Position numbers and translations under genes: made by a program | Assembly (NCBI GenBank): GCA_016937855.1 | Contig: JAFGVU010000195.1 | Span: 42,906 to 106,905, forward strand | Length of the DNA stretch: 64,000 nucleotides | DNA from: Bacteroidales bacterium | GTDB taxonomy: Bacteria > Bacteroidota > Bacteroidia > Bacteroidales > ML635J-15 | Reading direction: 5' to 3' | Shown: in pieces, positions 63,440-64,000 of the stretch | Layout: every line of letters begins with the position of its first letter | How positions within the stretch are numbered: the first letter of the stretch is position 1 | Notes under the pieces: generated by a model | The model's database searches: none | Seen by the model: the letters and a program-made list of their open reading frames with translations, nothing else | What the model was told of the DNA's origin: nothing

Positions 63440-63746
63440 TTTTACTTGCTCTTTTTCGAGTTTTATTCTTCAATTTTTTTTCTTTCAGAATATCATCAAT
63501 ACTTAACTGACTGTCTTTTTTTAATAAATTCAGAAATTCATCAGTAGCATCTAGCGTTATCGCCAGTTGAATTAGGTTTTTTAGGGAAATCTCGTAACTG
63601 TTCTCAAACCGTTTTAGCGAACCAAGACTAACTCCCGACTTACGGGCTAAATCCTCCTGAGTAATGTTTTCATGCAAACGAAGCTTACGCAGATTATTTG
63701 CAATTTGCTCAGCAATTTCGTAAGGGTTTAATAGTTTTGATATCAT
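63432..63746 (-). CDS. hipB: HipB-like antitoxin (Xre-type HTH)
   Basis: 104 residues with a helix-turn-helix at about 15-65 (LRKLRLHENITQEDLARKSGVSLGSLKRFENSYEISLKNLIQLA) and a basic C-terminal tail (KEKKLKNKTRKRASKND). It precedes hipA and should neutralise it and repress the operon. The promoter and two matching palindromes lie just upstream. Confidence 0.92.
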   Translation of the reverse strand: MISKLLNPYEIAEQIANNLRKLRLHENITQEDLARKSGVSLGSLKRFENSYEISLKNLIQLAITLDATDEFLNLLKKDSQLSIDDILKEKKLKNKTRKRASKND

Positions 63747-63751
63747 ATAAA

Positions 63752-63808
63752 AGTTAAAATATTATCTATTAACATAAAGTAAACCTAATAAGAGATAAAA
63801 TATTATCT
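63752..63808 (-). promoter_or_regulatory. Two candidate HipB operators
   Basis: AGATAAAATATTATCT (63793-63808) has perfect AGATAA/TTATCT arms, and AGTTAAAATATTATCT (63752-63767) is a one-base variant 41 bases away. Both lie between the promoter and hipB. Confidence 0.6.
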
Positions 63809-63811
63809 GTA

Positions 63812-63842
63812 CAAAGATATAAAAAATTTTGAATAATGTCAA
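63812..63842 (-). promoter_or_regulatory. hipBA promoter
   Basis: On the minus strand TTG (63840-63842), a 20-base spacer and TATCTTTG (63812-63819) give a consensus Bacteroidota promoter. The expected start of transcription, near 63805, falls in the first operator. Confidence 0.7.
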
Positions 63843-63855
63843 ATATTTTTCTTGT

Positions 63856-64000
63856 TTATTTATCGACGTTTACATTGCCAGAATTATTGTGTGCTACGAT
63901 ATGGTTTTTTTGAAGGCAATGTAAAGTCTGGATTCTGGCAGGATGTTTTTTTATCTTTCCATCGTCTGCTTTTTCTGCGGGCATGGAAACGTTAAAAAAG
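63856..64000 (-). CDS. Possible 3' end of a gene entering from the right edge
   Basis: A minus-strand frame open from the window edge to a TAA at 63856 reads FFNVSMPAEKADDGKIKK and then continues through the family B repeat (ARIQTLHCLQKNHIV... NVNVDK). The first part looks like real protein; the last ~28 residues are repeat-derived. Too short to name. Confidence 0.35.
   Translation of the reverse strand, partial: FFNVSMPAEKADDGKIKKHPARIQTLHCLQKNHIVAHNNSGNVNVDK
63862..63937. repeat. Palindromic repeat, family B, copy 2
   Basis: TTTACATTGCC (63869-63879) and GGCAATGTAAA (63915-63925) are inverted. The stretch TTGAAGGCAATGTAAAGTCTGGATTCTG is identical to copy 1 in the same orientation. The flank ATCGAC is also shared. 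Confidence 0.85.

Noticed and set aside
63983-64000. Plus-strand ATG (METLKK) at the window end as a new gene start
   Set aside because: Only six codons are visible, and a minus-strand frame through the same bases looks more protein-like.

Overview
The window is AT-rich chromosomal DNA from a Bacteroidota bacterium, most likely an anaerobic or fermentative member of the Bacteroidales/Marinilabiliales type. This assignment is inferred from gene content and not from any search. The support is promoters of the TTG-N19-20-TAnnTTTG form, a SusC/SusD pair, several proteins with a type IX secretion (T9SS) C-terminal sorting tail, long NusB, a PUR-family protein, and a sodium-pump methylmalonyl-CoA decarboxylase operon. 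Two tRNA genes are present (Arg-ACG and Ser-CGA). I see no rRNA, CRISPR array, prophage or intact insertion sequence.

Layout. 1-187: start of an ECF sigma factor gene (minus strand, cut by the window edge). 355-4851: mce-mmdA-mmdD-mmdC-mmdB operon for propionate formation coupled to Na+ export, closed by a clear terminator. 4912-9447: MurU-like nucleotidyltransferase, periplasmic thioredoxin, miaA, a pRiA4b ORF-3-like gene, a LuxC-type acyl-CoA reductase and two small membrane proteins. 9579-19921: a TPR/AraC membrane regulator, then a block of secreted proteins (two very large FG-GAP/VCBS repeat proteins, small secreted proteins, a fimbrial-tip/Lcl-like protein), mostly with T9SS tails. 20592-25979: SusC, SusD and a DNA alkylation repair protein. 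26015-34794: MuiA-like DUF4139 protein, nusB, PUR protein, free methionine sulfoxide reductase, rimO, tRNA-Arg, a ParE-type toxin-antitoxin pair and ftcD. 35146-40938: a RelE-type toxin-antitoxin pair, a Na+/phosphate cotransporter, secreted proteins and two tandem paralogues of unknown function. 40951-47157: a likely phosphorelay (giant hybrid histidine kinase, free Hpt protein, LytTR regulator). 47262-59945: CPBP protease, dacB, mtnA with a class II aldolase, a phosphoesterase lipoprotein, aat-tilS, a T9SS protein, an HMA-like protein, yidD and a pseudokinase. 60003-64000: tRNA-Ser, a dense cluster of palindromes, an unusual ABC-F protein and a hipBA module between two copies of a palindromic repeat.

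The most unusual content is non-coding. One family of terminal-inverted-repeat elements (53196-53396, 60322-60488, and a lone end at 57407-57426) shows a paired base change in its internal stem between the two full copies. Beside one copy, right after tRNA-Ser, lies a run of nested and tandem perfect palindromes (60091-60313). A second palindromic family (62273-62343 and 63862-63937) brackets hipBA, and the outer copy appears to supply the last codons of a gene entering from the right edge. Among proteins, the points worth a second look are an MmdB with an extra N-terminal periplasmic domain, an ABC-F protein with one normal and one degenerate ATP site, a candidate 5'-deoxy-pentose salvage gene pair, and a DNA-repair gene that reads through its own terminator next to a SusD-like sequence scrap.

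How the genes fit together: the mmd operon points to succinate-propionate fermentation. SusCD, the T9SS proteins and the TPR/AraC regulator point to a polymer-degrading or surface-attached life. miaA, rimO, tilS, aat, nusB and the ABC-F protein are housekeeping translation functions scattered among lineage-specific genes. Three toxin-antitoxin modules (32354-32901, 35146-35609, 62354-63746) mark the accessory parts.
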